Assembly (NCBI GenBank): GCA_029690005.1 | Contig: CP121458.1 | Span: forward strand, 310,001-374,000 | Direction of reading: 5' to 3' | Length of the DNA stretch: 64,000 bases | Source: Prescottella defluvii | Lineage (GTDB): Bacteria > Actinomycetota > Actinomycetes > Mycobacteriales > Mycobacteriaceae | Shown here: positions 29,022-39,016 of the stretch, piece after piece | Layout: each line of letters starts with the position of its first letter | How positions within the stretch are numbered: position 1 is the stretch's first letter | Translations under genes and position numbers: made by a program | The notes under the pieces: model-generated | Seen by the model: the letters and a program-made list of their open reading frames with translations, nothing else | What the model was told of the DNA's origin: nothing | The model's database searches: none

Positions 29022-29449
29022 GCAACAACGGCATTCCGCTCACCGTCGAGGACGCCCGAGCGCACCTGACGTCCCAGCCGTTCAGCGTCCTGCTGGGTGC
29101 CCGGCTGGTCTCGTTCGACGGGGACGGCGCAGTCCTGGAGGTCGATACCCGGCCGGACCTGCTGCAGCAGAACGGCTTCCTCCACGGCGGCGTGCTGGCC
29201 TACGCCGCCGACAACTGCCTCACGTACGCGGCCGGCACCGTACTCGGACCGGCCGTGCTGACCGGCGGCATGACCGTCGAGTACGTGCGCCCGGCGCAGG
29301 GCCGCACCCTGCGCGCCACCGCGCGGGTCGTCCATGCAGGACGACGCCGCGCGGTGTGCCGGTGCGAGTTGGAGATGGTCGCGGACGACGGCAGCACCCG
29401 GCTCTGCGCCGTCGCGCAGGGCACGGTGCTGCCCGTCACCGTCGCCTGA
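29018..29449 (+). CDS. PaaI-like hotdog thioesterase
   Basis: About 143 residues. The hotdog core carries LLQQNGFLHGGVLAYAADNC (catalytic-loop HGG) and LTGGMTVEYVRPAQGRTL. No ATG or GTG is well placed; a CTG overlapping the previous TGA (CTGA) fits translational coupling and the family N-terminus, but the start is uncertain. Its stop is immediately adjacent to the convergent pcaG stop. It hydrolyses an acyl-CoA, possibly aryl. Confidence 0.82.
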   Translation: MSNNGIPLTVEDARAHLTSQPFSVLLGARLVSFDGDGAVLEVDTRPDLLQQNGFLHGGVLAYAADNCLTYAAGTVLGPAVLTGGMTVEYVRPAQGRTLRATARVVHAGRRRAVCRCELEMVADDGSTRLCAVAQGTVLPVTVA

Positions 29450-30882
<1,433 letters not shown>

Positions 30883-30895
30883 CTATTTGCGCTTT

Positions 30896-30938
30896 CAGGT
30901 CATGTAAATTGACGCTTTCTCGCTATTTACATAACCTG
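30896..30938. promoter_or_regulatory. Near-perfect inverted repeat between pcaH and pcaQ-like gene
   Basis: CAGGTCATGTAAAT and ATTTACATAACCTG match at 13 of 14 positions as an inverted pair around a 15-base spacer. CGCTATTT also occurs twice nearby. It lies just upstream of the LysR start (30944) and within 90 bases of pcaH, where a LysR activator should bind. Confidence 0.75.
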
Positions 30939-30943
30939 AGGGA

Positions 30944-31906
30944 ATGTCCGACGGCTTCGTTCCCCCTCCTCCCGCGGACGACCGCACGACGGCCCGTGTC
31001 CTGCACCGGATCCGGCTTCGGCACCTGACATGCCTCATCGCGGTGGCGCAGGAACGCAATCTCGGGCGCGCGGCGCAGCGCCTGCACCTGACCCAGCCTG
31101 CGGTCACGAAGACGCTCAACGAACTCGAGGCCCTCGCCGGGGCGCGACTGGTCGACCGCGGACGCCACGGTGCCCGCCTCACGCCGGCCGGGGAACGCTT
31201 CCTGCGGCACGCGGTCGCCGTCACGGACGCGATGGAATCCGCGGCCGCCGCGCTCGCCGGAGTCGGCGCCCCCAGCGCACCGATCCGCGTCGGCGCGCTC
31301 CCCACCGTCGCGAGCGTGCTGCTGCCCACGGCGATCTCGCGGCTGCAGGCCACCCACCCGGACGTGGGCGTGCGGGTGGCGACCGGGTCCAACGACGTCC
31401 TGCTCGCCGCGGTTCGCGCCGGCGAGCTCGATCTCGCGCTGGGCCGGATGGCCGAACCCGGCGCGTTGCAGGACGTGACGTTCGAACTGCTCTACACCGA
31501 GTCGCTCGCGTTGATCGTCCGGTCGGGTCATCCGCTGACCGCACCCACCGGGTCCGTCCCGATGCCGGCCGTCCTCGACTACCCGCTCGTCGTCGCGACC
31601 GCGGGCACCGTTCCCCGGCACCACACGGAGGTGCTGCTGCAGCGGCACGGCCTCCACCTGCCGGCCGGCTGCGTCGAGACCCTGGACGTCACCGTCGCCC
31701 GCACCCTCACCCGGCACGGTGACGCGGTCTGGTTCACCCCGGAGCGGGTGCCGCAGACCGATCTCGACGATGGCACCCTCGTCCGCCTGCCGCAGCCCAC
31801 GCCGGGCACCGCGGAGCCCGTCGGCCTGTTCCGGCGGGCGACGGCGGATTTCCCCGCCGCCGTCGAGGAACTCGCCGGCATCCTGCGGGAACTGGCCGAC
31901 GCCTGA
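30944..31906 (+). CDS. LysR-family regulator, PcaQ-like
   Basis: 320 residues. The HTH lies in LRHLTCLIAVAQERNLGRAA and LHLTQPAVTKTLNELEALAG. The effector domain follows from about residue 105 (PIRVGALPTVASVLLPTAI). It is divergent from pcaHG, the standard arrangement of PcaQ, which activates pca genes in response to a pathway intermediate. The effector here is inferred. Confidence 0.88.
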   Translation: MSDGFVPPPPADDRTTARVLHRIRLRHLTCLIAVAQERNLGRAAQRLHLTQPAVTKTLNELEALAGARLVDRGRHGARLTPAGERFLRHAVAVTDAMESAAAALAGVGAPSAPIRVGALPTVASVLLPTAISRLQATHPDVGVRVATGSNDVLLAAVRAGELDLALGRMAEPGALQDVTFELLYTESLALIVRSGHPLTAPTGSVPMPAVLDYPLVVATAGTVPRHHTEVLLQRHGLHLPAGCVETLDVTVARTLTRHGDAVWFTPERVPQTDLDDGTLVRLPQPTPGTAEPVGLFRRATADFPAAVEELAGILRELADA

Positions 31907-31976
31907 ACGCGCCGCGTCGCCGCGGTGTCGTCGCGGAGTCGGGCGGAGCGTGCGTTCGGCCGTGGCGTCGGGAATG

Positions 31977-32807
31977 ATGTCCACGACCGTTTCGAACAAA
32001 CGGCTGACCGACGGCGAAGGTGGAGGTGGAGGTGTGGCGATCGTGGGCGATGCCCGAGGCCCGCACGCCGAGCCGCCCGTGTCGATGATCGCGCGCACGA
32101 CGCTCATCCTCGAGTCCTTCGACAGCCGAACCGAACGCCTGACCCTCGAAGAGGTGACCCGGCGGACCGGGCTGCCGCGCTCGACCGTGCACCGGATCCT
32201 CGACAAGCTGGTGCAGGTGGAATGGCTCGAACACCTGTCGTCCGGCTATCGGTTCGGCCGCCGTGCGCTGGCGCTCTCCGCGCACCAGAACGGGCACGCC
32301 GAACTTCGCGCGGCGGCCGCACCCGTGCTGCACGAGCTGCAGTTGCAGACGGGCCTCGTCGTCCACCTGTCGGTGCTGGACCGAGGGCACATCGTGCATC
32401 TCGACAAGCTCGGCGGGCGCCTGGCGACGTCCGTGCCGACCCGTGTCGGCGGCCGCGCGCCCGCTCACGCGACCGCAGGTGGGAAGGCGTTGCTCGCGTG
32501 GCTGGCCCGCGAACGCGTCGACCGCCTGTTCGGCGCCCACCTCGGCCGGTGCACCGAGCGGACGATCACCGACATCACGGCGCTGCACCGGGAACTCGCC
32601 GCCATCCGCGAGCGCCGCGGCGTCGCCTTCGAACGCGGCGAGTTCGCCCGCGGGGTCGCGTGCGTCGGGGTCGCCGTGCAGGGCCCGGACTTCCCACTCG
32701 CCGCCATCTCACTGGCGGGCGACAGGCACACCGTCAGGCTGGAGCGCGTGGCGCCGCTCGTCGTCGACGCCGTGCGGACCCTCGACGCATCGCTCCGCGC
32801 AGCGTGA
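31977..32807 (+). CDS. IclR-family transcriptional regulator
   Basis: About 276 residues. The N-terminal HTH is LTLEEVTRRTGLPRSTVHRI; the C-terminal effector domain has VGGRAPAHATAGGKALLAWL. The first 37 residues are a glycine-rich lead-in, so the true start could be at a downstream ATG (MIARTTLILESF). It lies upstream of and on the same strand as the acyl-CoA ligase gene, which it may control. Confidence 0.88.
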   Translation: MSTTVSNKRLTDGEGGGGGVAIVGDARGPHAEPPVSMIARTTLILESFDSRTERLTLEEVTRRTGLPRSTVHRILDKLVQVEWLEHLSSGYRFGRRALALSAHQNGHAELRAAAAPVLHELQLQTGLVVHLSVLDRGHIVHLDKLGGRLATSVPTRVGGRAPAHATAGGKALLAWLARERVDRLFGAHLGRCTERTITDITALHRELAAIRERRGVAFERGEFARGVACVGVAVQGPDFPLAAISLAGDRHTVRLERVAPLVVDAVRTLDASLRAA

Positions 32808-32928
32808 CCCGGCCGGGCATCCGCGAGATGTCCGAATTCGCCACGTGAGTGGCATTTCCCGCGTTACCCTCCATCGACACATGCGGGTGGTGTGCGCCGT
32901 GGGCGGCGCTCTTCCGGAAGGAATGCCG

Positions 32929-34536
32929 ATGCAGTTCAACCTCGCCGATGTCTTCGAATCAGTCGCCGCGGCGGTGCCGGATCGTGTCGCGTTGACGTAC
33001 GAGGGCCGGCACCTGACCTACGCGAGCGTGAACGCGGAGGCGAACCGGACCGCGAACCTGCTGACCAAGGCCGGTATCCGGCAGGGCGATCACGTGTCCC
33101 TGTTCCTGAAGAACAGCATCGAGCACGTCACGTCCATCCTCGGACTCATCAAGATCCGCGCGGTGCCGATCAACGTCAACTACCGGTACACGCCTGCCGA
33201 ACTCGAGTACATCTTCACCAACTCGGACTCGACCGCGGTCGTCGTCGAGCTTGCCGAGCATCAGCGCACGCTGGCCGACCTGCTCGGCGGCTGCCCGCTG
33301 ATCCGCACGGTCCTCGTCATCGGCGATCCAGTCGAGGAGCTGCTCACAGCCGCCGCGGCGCGCTCGATCACTGTGGTCCCGTTCTCCGACGCCCGCGACC
33401 TGCCGACCACCGGCGAGTTCCCCGCCCGCTCGGGTGACGACGTGTACGTGCTGTACACGGGCGGAACCACCGGCTACCCGAAGGGCGTGATGTGGCGCCA
33501 CGACGACTTCTTCCGCAAGCCGCTCTCCGGCGGTAACCCCTACGGCGAGGACGCCCGGCAGGACCTCGCGGAGGTTGCCGCGGCCGCAAAGGAATTCCCC
33601 GACATGGCGTTCCTCATCGCGGCACCGTTGATGCACGGTGCCGCGCTGTACTCGCTGTTCACCTTCTTCACGCTCGGCGCCCGTGTGGTGCTGATGCGCG
33701 ACTTCGACCCGAAGAAGGTCGTCGAGGCCATCGAGCGGGAGCGGCTGCAGGTGATCCTGATCGTCGGCGACGGCATGGGCCTGCCGCTGGTCGACGAGAT
33801 GGAGCGCCGCAAGGGCGAGATCGACTTCAGCTCGCTGTTCTCGATCACCTCGGGTGGGGCGATCTGGTCGGTCGGCGTTCGTGAGCGGATGCTGGCGGTC
33901 AAGCCGGAGCTGTTGTTGCGGGACAACTTCGGTGCGTCGGAGTCCGGGAACGACGGCGCGTTCACGGTCGACGAGGACGGCAATCTCCGGATGGCGCCGT
34001 CGCCGAACATGATTCTCGTGGACGAGCGCCTCGAGGAGATCACGCCGGGCACCGACGAGATCGGGTACATCGCCCGCATCGGCAACGTCCCCCTCGGCTA
34101 CTACAAGGACGAGGACAAGACCGCCCGCACCTTCCCCGTCCGCGCCGACGGCACCCGCATCTCGGTCCTCGGCGACATGGGCCGGGTCGAGGCCGACGGC
34201 ACCATCGTCTTCCTCGGTCGCGGTTCGCAGTGCATCAACACCGGCGGCGAGAAGGTGTTCGCCGAGGAGGTCGAGGCCGCGCTGCACGCGCACCCGTCGA
34301 TCGCCGACGCCCTCGTCGTGCCCAAGCCCGACGAGCGGATGGGACAGCAGGTGGCCGCGGTGATCGCGACCTACCCCGACGCACCGGAACTGACGCTCGA
34401 CGAGGTCCAGGCGCACTGCCGCAAGACGTTGGCCGGCTACAAGATCCCACGCGCGGTCGTGCTGGTCGACGAGGTCAAGCGCACCCCCGCCGGCAAGGCC
34501 GACTACCGCTGGGCCACCGACATGGCCTCCGCCTAG
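32929..34536 (+). CDS. Acyl-CoA synthetase (FadD-type, ANL superfamily)
   Basis: 535 residues. The AMP-binding motif is YVLYTGGTTGYPKGVMW. FLIAAPLMHGAALY and LLLRDNFGASESGND follow, then the hinge region GDMGRVEADGTIVFLGRG and the C-terminal Lys region KRTPAGKADYRW. It activates a carboxylic acid as acyl-AMP, then acyl-CoA. The second ATG (32929) is chosen because GGAAGGA lies 8 bases upstream. The substrate is unknown; steroid or fatty acid-type FadD relatives are closest by eye. Confidence 0.92.
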   Translation: MQFNLADVFESVAAAVPDRVALTYEGRHLTYASVNAEANRTANLLTKAGIRQGDHVSLFLKNSIEHVTSILGLIKIRAVPINVNYRYTPAELEYIFTNSDSTAVVVELAEHQRTLADLLGGCPLIRTVLVIGDPVEELLTAAAARSITVVPFSDARDLPTTGEFPARSGDDVYVLYTGGTTGYPKGVMWRHDDFFRKPLSGGNPYGEDARQDLAEVAAAAKEFPDMAFLIAAPLMHGAALYSLFTFFTLGARVVLMRDFDPKKVVEAIERERLQVILIVGDGMGLPLVDEMERRKGEIDFSSLFSITSGGAIWSVGVRERMLAVKPELLLRDNFGASESGNDGAFTVDEDGNLRMAPSPNMILVDERLEEITPGTDEIGYIARIGNVPLGYYKDEDKTARTFPVRADGTRISVLGDMGRVEADGTIVFLGRGSQCINTGGEKVFAEEVEAALHAHPSIADALVVPKPDERMGQQVAAVIATYPDAPELTLDEVQAHCRKTLAGYKIPRAVVLVDEVKRTPAGKADYRWATDMASA

Positions 34537-34741
34537 ACACCACCGGATCGATTCGTCACGCCATCGCGGCGCACCCCGTCGCGGCGGCGCGTTCCGTCGT
34601 GGACGAGACGTCCTGTGTGTGACGCCCTACCCCCGAGCGACGTCGAGCTGCACGGGCGCGCGCCACCCACCGCGCCGCTGTTTCTCGTCGAACGCGACAG
34701 CCGACCGACGGCCGCCGCGATATCGAAATCGTCGGCGACCG

Positions 34742-34948
34742 TCAGTTACTCGAGCTCCGGCTCGATCGAATCGATTTCGGGCGATCGACGAAAACGGTTG
34801 TTCTACACGCGCTCGAGTTCTTTCTGAGTGTCGCGGCGAGGCGCATGATCTCGCCGGCCGCCGCTATGTTGGCAGCCTTCTCACTCGTGTCGGCGATGCG
34901 CTCAGCAAGACGACGGATGCGGGCCGCATCACTCGTGCCCGTGGTCAT
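34742..34948 (-). CDS. Small helical hypothetical protein
   Basis: 68 residues starting MTTGTSDAARIRRLAERIAD and continuing TSEKAANIAAAGEIMRLAAT. The first 45 residues look like one or two amphipathic helices; the tail is basic and Ser-rich. No family is recognised, and the ribosome binding site is weak. The rest of 34537-35102 shows no better candidate. Confidence 0.35.
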   Translation of the reverse strand: MTTGTSDAARIRRLAERIADTSEKAANIAAAGEIMRLAATLRKNSSACRTTVFVDRPKSIRSSRSSSN

Positions 34949-35102
34949 TCCGTCTGTGTGCGTTCCAAGGTGTTGCACCGGAAATCCTCTGTCGAATTTG
35001 GTAGTTCGCCCGCAAGGGTAAGCATTCCGGCATTCCACGTAAACCCCTGATCTAATGTTCGCCCCGAAACTCACCCTGGGTGAGCACATTCGGAGGTCTG
35101 GT

Positions 35103-36028
35103 TCAGTAGCCCGCGGCCGGATCGATTCGCGCCGTGAGGGCCTCGCCGGCGACGAATCGGCGCACGTTCTCCGCGACGTGTTCGGCGAACGCGGTCGCGC
35201 GCACCGACGGCGGATTCGAGTCGTGAGGTGTGACGATCGCGTTCGGCAGGGTCCACAGTGGGTGGCCGTCGGGCAGCGGCTCGGGATCGGTGACGTCGAG
35301 CCCGGCGCCGCCGATGGCGTTGTCCCGCAAAGCGTCGACGAGGGCATCGGTGTCGACGAGCGGCCCGCGTGCGACATTGATCACCCACGACCGCGAACCG
35401 AGCTGCGCCAGTTGCGCACGCCCGACGAGGTGGCGGGTCTCGCTGGTGGCCGGGGCGGCGACCACGACGTGGTCGACGCGCGCGAAGACCTCGTCGACCC
35501 GATCGGCCGGCAGCGTCTCCGCGGCGCCCTCCACGGGCCGACCGGACCGGTTCACGGCGACCACGGTGGCGCCGACCGACGCGAGCATCGGGATGAGCGC
35601 CCGTCCGATGCCGCCGGCACCGATGATCGCGACGCGGGAGCCGCGCAGGGTGCCCACCCGGTCGAAGAACTCCCGCTGCCGCCACGTGGTGGCGGCCAGA
35701 TGCCCCGGGAGCGCGCGAACGCCCGCAAGCAGCAGCGTGAATGCGTGTTCGGCGACGGTCGCCGCGAACGCACCGGCCGCCGACGTCCACACGACCTGCG
35801 GGTGCCGCTGGATCACCCGGCGGCGAACCAGTGCTCGACGCCCGCGGAGGGCAGTTGCACCCAGCGGATCGACGGGGGAAGGACCGCGGGAAAGTCCGTG
35901 GGGTCGTCGCCGGCCCACACCAGCCCCTCCGCCTCCCCGAGGGCCGCGGGCGCCGCACCACCGCGGGCAATGGCGTCGGCCAGCAACGCGTCCGGCTTCG
36001 GGCCGAGGGCTACTGCGGTCGTGGTCAT
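35103..36028 (-). CDS. D-2-hydroxyacid dehydrogenase (NAD-binding; one frameshift)
   Basis: 308 residues after repair. The NAD motif is VAIIGAGGIGRALIPML, the catalytic Arg is in VINVARGPLVDTD, the Glu in DVTDPEPLPDGHP, and the His in NAIVTPHDSN. The frame breaks at about 35820, where GCCGGGTGATC lacks one G of GGGG. The N-terminal catalytic domain is short but present. It reduces a 2-keto acid; the substrate is not deducible. Confidence 0.88.
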
Positions 36029-36097
36029 CTCACGCTCTCCTCTGTGCAGCACGGGACTCGAGTTGGTGACGGGTAGGAGAATCGGGCCGCCGGGGCC

Positions 36098-36661
36098 TCA
36101 GCCCGACGTCAGCTCCACGAACAGGTTCTCGACCTCGTCGAGGTCGAGCCCCGACGCCTCTGCGACGTCGTCCAGCGAGCGTCCAGTCCTCAACAACGCT
36201 GCCGCGCGGGCCCGGGCCCCGTCGAGCCATCCGAGCGAGGCGAGTGTTCGCGCGGCGGCCTCCCGCAACTCGGCTCGCTGCTGCGGGGTCCACGGCGCCG
36301 ACCGCGACCGGAAGGCCCTGCCGAGCCACTCCTGCAGGAGGACCCCGAGCATCTCGCGCTGCTGCGCCGCGGTGAGGCCGCGCACCGCCTCTTCCGTCAC
36401 GCACAGATCGACCAGGAGTGTCGGCTCGGTTCGTTCGAAGCGGGTGAAGGAACGACGCCGAAGGTGAGCGGGGAGGCACCGCAGACACGCCGGGGGTCGC
36501 CAGCGCCTCGATGAACTCCGCCAGGTCGGCGTAGCGCCGCTCGTCCCAGTCGGCGTAGGTCCATACCCCAGGCTCGGCCGCATCGGACCGGGCGAGGTAG
36601 GCGACGCTGGCGTTGTCGGCGCCGATGAGGCCCGATGCAACGTTGATGCAACGGTGGCCAT
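36098..36661 (-). CDS. Hypothetical protein (two frameshifts)
   Basis: The coding pattern begins MATVASTLHRA, jumps frame to LIGADNASVAYLARSD and WTYADWDERRYADLAEFIEA, then returns to FERTEPTLLVDLCVTEEAVR and ends LDLDEVENLFVELTSG. The net product is about 188 residues, soluble and helical in its C-terminal half. I recognise no family. It lies 69 bases upstream of the 2-hydroxyacid dehydrogenase on the same strand. Confidence 0.5.
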   Translation of the reverse strand: MATVASTLHRASSAPTTPASPTSPGPMRPSLGYGPTPTGTSGATPTWRSSSRRWRPPACLRCLPAHLRRRSFTRFERTEPTLLVDLCVTEEAVRGLTAAQQREMLGVLLQEWLGRAFRSRSAPWTPQQRAELREAAARTLASLGWLDGARARAAALLRTGRSLDDVAEASGLDLDEVENLFVELTSG

Positions 36662-36910
36662 GCGACGGTCATTGGAAGGTGTCCCGCTCGTCGGGGGTGG
36701 GATGACCTTTCGCGAAGCGGTGCCCGAGCCCCGTCGGGGTAGGCTCGGGCACCGCGCAGCTGACCATAGCCACCGGCGCCACGTTTCGGGGCAAGTGTGC
36801 TGTGACTCTCATTTCGCCGGAATCACGTCCAGGCGCATGCCGTAGCTGCCGACCGGCGCTCAGTCAGTAGCGAGGGAAACGCGTCGCCCTCGAACACCGA
36901 CATAATCGAC

Positions 36911-37210
36911 GTGACGTCTGAACGATGCCCGAAATGCGATCTGATCGTCGGCCAGTGCACGCATACGCGAGGTGCACCTCGCCCGACGCTCACCGGCGAG
37001 CAGGGCCTGGTCCTGGTGAGCCCGAGTCGCACTGCGCACCTGCCCGGCTGCAGCCACAACGACGAGTCGGAGCTCACCGGTTGGGGTGAGATCCGCGGTA
37101 TCCCCAATGCGTGGGTGCGACTCGGCAACGGCGAAACGATCCAAACCAACAGCGGGGCCGCCGTGAACCGCCCGGTGTCGCGGAGGTGCAGGGACTGCGT
37201 AGATCGCTGA
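36911..37210 (+). CDS. Small Cys/His-rich hypothetical protein
   Basis: 99 residues starting at GTG: MTSERCPKCDLIVGQCTHT. CPKC...C.H and, later, HLPGCSHN and RCRDC look like zinc-binding clusters. It has no signal peptide. Such small proteins are often encoded beside mobile or orphan genes. No family is assigned. Confidence 0.5.
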   Translation: MTSERCPKCDLIVGQCTHTRGAPRPTLTGEQGLVLVSPSRTAHLPGCSHNDESELTGWGEIRGIPNAWVRLGNGETIQTNSGAAVNRPVSRRCRDCVDR

Positions 37211-37336
37211 TAGTCGCTGTGGCGCTGTAATACCCCAGATCCCGACCGATTCGCAGAGTGCATGCACCGCTGGATTGGCGGCTCGTTTCGCACACTTCCG
37301 GCGGTCGAAACGACATCTGGCTATGGGGGTATCAAC

Positions 37337-37867
37337 ATGGGGCTTTCGATAAGACATGCGATCGCAGGCGGCGTGGCCGTGGCCGCGATTGCGATCGGTG
37401 TGGCCGTTCCGGCCGGTGCGGCCACAGATCCGCTGGCGGCCGTCACGGCCGGTGCCGCGGTCGGTGACATCGCCGTACCCCAGGGGATGACGACTCAGGC
37501 GCTGATCGCGGCTTACAACGCTGGGCTCCCGATCTACGAAGCAATCGAGACCAGGGAGTACACCGGCCCCAAGCGGTCGTTCTATCTGACCGAGTACCAG
37601 CGGGTGCACGACATCGGTTCGCTGAATTCTCCGACGGCGAAGTTCGTGACATTCGGCGCCGCCGCTCCGGACCACTTCTGGGTCCTGCCCGGCACCCTCG
37701 GTGGCACGATCAACATCAATCTGCGCTGGTATCGGCAGGAGAACGTCGCCTTCCCGATGGTCGAGTTCGAGCCCACGCCGCAGAAGTTCACCAACAGTCC
37801 GCTGGTGCAGCTGCCCGACGGCGGCCCCAGCGTCGGCGTTGCGCTCATCACACAGCCTTTGAGCTGA
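37337..37867 (+). CDS. Secreted orphan protein
   Basis: 176 residues. MGLSIRHAIAGGVAVAAIAI is a signal peptide, probably cleaved after VPAGAA. The mature 147 residues have the segments YTGPKRSFYLTEYQRVHDIG, FWVLPGTLGGTININLRW and LPDGGPSVGVALITQPLS, suggesting a beta-rich fold. There are no Cys, and no recognised domain. It is monocistronic and well spaced from its neighbours. Confidence 0.72.
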   Translation: MGLSIRHAIAGGVAVAAIAIGVAVPAGAATDPLAAVTAGAAVGDIAVPQGMTTQALIAAYNAGLPIYEAIETREYTGPKRSFYLTEYQRVHDIGSLNSPTAKFVTFGAAAPDHFWVLPGTLGGTININLRWYRQENVAFPMVEFEPTPQKFTNSPLVQLPDGGPSVGVALITQPLS

Positions 37868-37893
37868 GCCCGATTCTTCGATCCGGGAACGAG

Positions 37894-37928
37894 AAAGCCC
37901 CCACCTGCATCACTGCTGGTGGGGGCTT
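37894..37928. terminator. Bidirectional hairpin between the secreted orphan and tRNA-Arg
   Basis: AAGCCCCCACC pairs with GGTGGGGGCTT around a 12-base loop. It lies 27 bases after the secreted-protein stop and 7 bases after the minus-strand tRNA, so it can serve both convergent units. Confidence 0.8.
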
Positions 37929-37934
37929 CTGATG

Positions 37935-38007
37935 TGCGCCCGAAGGGATTCGAACCCCTAACCTTCTGATCCGTAGTCAGATGCTCTATCCGTTGAGCTA
38001 CGGGCGC
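37935..38007 (-). tRNA. tRNA-Arg (anticodon ACG)
   Basis: 73 nt. The acceptor arm GCGCCCG pairs with CGGGCGC, the D loop is AGCTCAACGGATAGAGC, the anticodon loop CTACGGA (ACG) and the T loop GGGTTCGAATCCC. Its A34 is the target of TadA, encoded at 2123-2580. Confidence 0.96.
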
Positions 38008-38054
38008 ATGGAACTATCTTCAGTTGTTACTGGCCCAGCGAAGGACCAGTGTGG

Positions 38055-38143
38055 CGGAGGCGAGAGGATTTGAACCTCCGGTCCCCTTTAAGGGGGACAA
38101 CTCATTAGCAGTGAGTCCCATTCGGCCGCTCTGGCACGCCTCC
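38055..38143 (-). tRNA. tRNA-Ser (anticodon GCT)
   Basis: An 89-nt class II tRNA. The acceptor arm GGAGGCG pairs with CGCCTCC, the anticodon loop is CTGCTAA (GCT, reading AGY), there is a long variable arm with a CCCC/GGGG stem, and the T arm is AGGTTCAAATCCT. Confidence 0.95.
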
Positions 38144-38230
38144 TTGGGGGCCGGCCCTTTCGAACCGCCGAGCGAAACATTACACAGGGATCGCTAGGAA
38201 ACACAAAACGGCTGGTCAGAGGGTCTGAAC

Positions 38231-38955
38231 CTACCTGAGGTTGGCGTCGAACCAGTTGAAGATCCGCCGCTGCGCATCGAGGATCGCGACGACGAGCGGG
38301 TCGTCGTCGGCGGCGTTCGGCTCCGGCACGGGCGGCTCGTCGGCGCGGTGGGCGAGCCCGTCGTAGCTGACGATGTTGGTCGCGACCTCGGCCCGCGCGA
38401 CGGCGTCCCGCAGCAGCTCGACGTGCTCGGGCGGGGTGCGGGGGTCGTCGGCGCCGTACAGGCCGAGCCACGGGGCCTTCAGCGACGGGGCCGCGTCGAC
38501 GAGGGTGGGGTCTCGGGGGCGAGGGTTCACGATGCCGTGTGCGGACACGCTCACGGCGGCGCCGACCGGCCGGCTGGTGGCGACGAGCATCGCGGCGGTG
38601 CCTGCGTCGTCGAAACCGATGACGCCGACGCAGTCGGGGTAGATGCCGCGGGCGACGAGCCAGTCGAAGGTGGCGTCGAAGTCGTCGAAGAGGCTCTCGC
38701 CGAACACCTCGGTGTCGCTGTGGGCGGGTTCCCGGTGGAAAGATGCGGCGCCACCACCAGCCACCCCTCCGCGGCGAGCGAGCGCATCATCTCCATGAGC
38801 GCGTCGGTGAAATCGCGGGACTCGTGGAGCACGACGATCCCGCCACGCGCGTGCCGTTCGGGCTCGACGGCGGTGAGCGGCACCCGTCCCCGCGCCTGCG
38901 AGTCGGAGTCGTCGTCAGCGCGCAGCGGCACGCTGTCCCGGAGGATTCCCGGCAT
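38231..38955 (-). CDS. Dienelactone hydrolase family protein (one frameshift)
   Basis: An alpha/beta hydrolase of 241 residues after repair. GGIVVLHESRDFTDAL is the family N-terminal block. The nucleophile region reads VIGFDDAGTAAML, where the usual G-x-C/S-x-G elbow is replaced by FDDAG, so catalytic competence is questionable. AHGIV, LYGADDPRTPPEH (acid) and SYDGLAHRA (His) follow. The frame breaks at about 38745; one T is missing (CATCTTTTCCAC expected). Confidence 0.75.
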
Positions 38956-39016
38956 AAATCAACCTTGGCACGACCACGCCGACAGTGCACGTGATCGTAG
39001 GGCGCATAATCGCATC

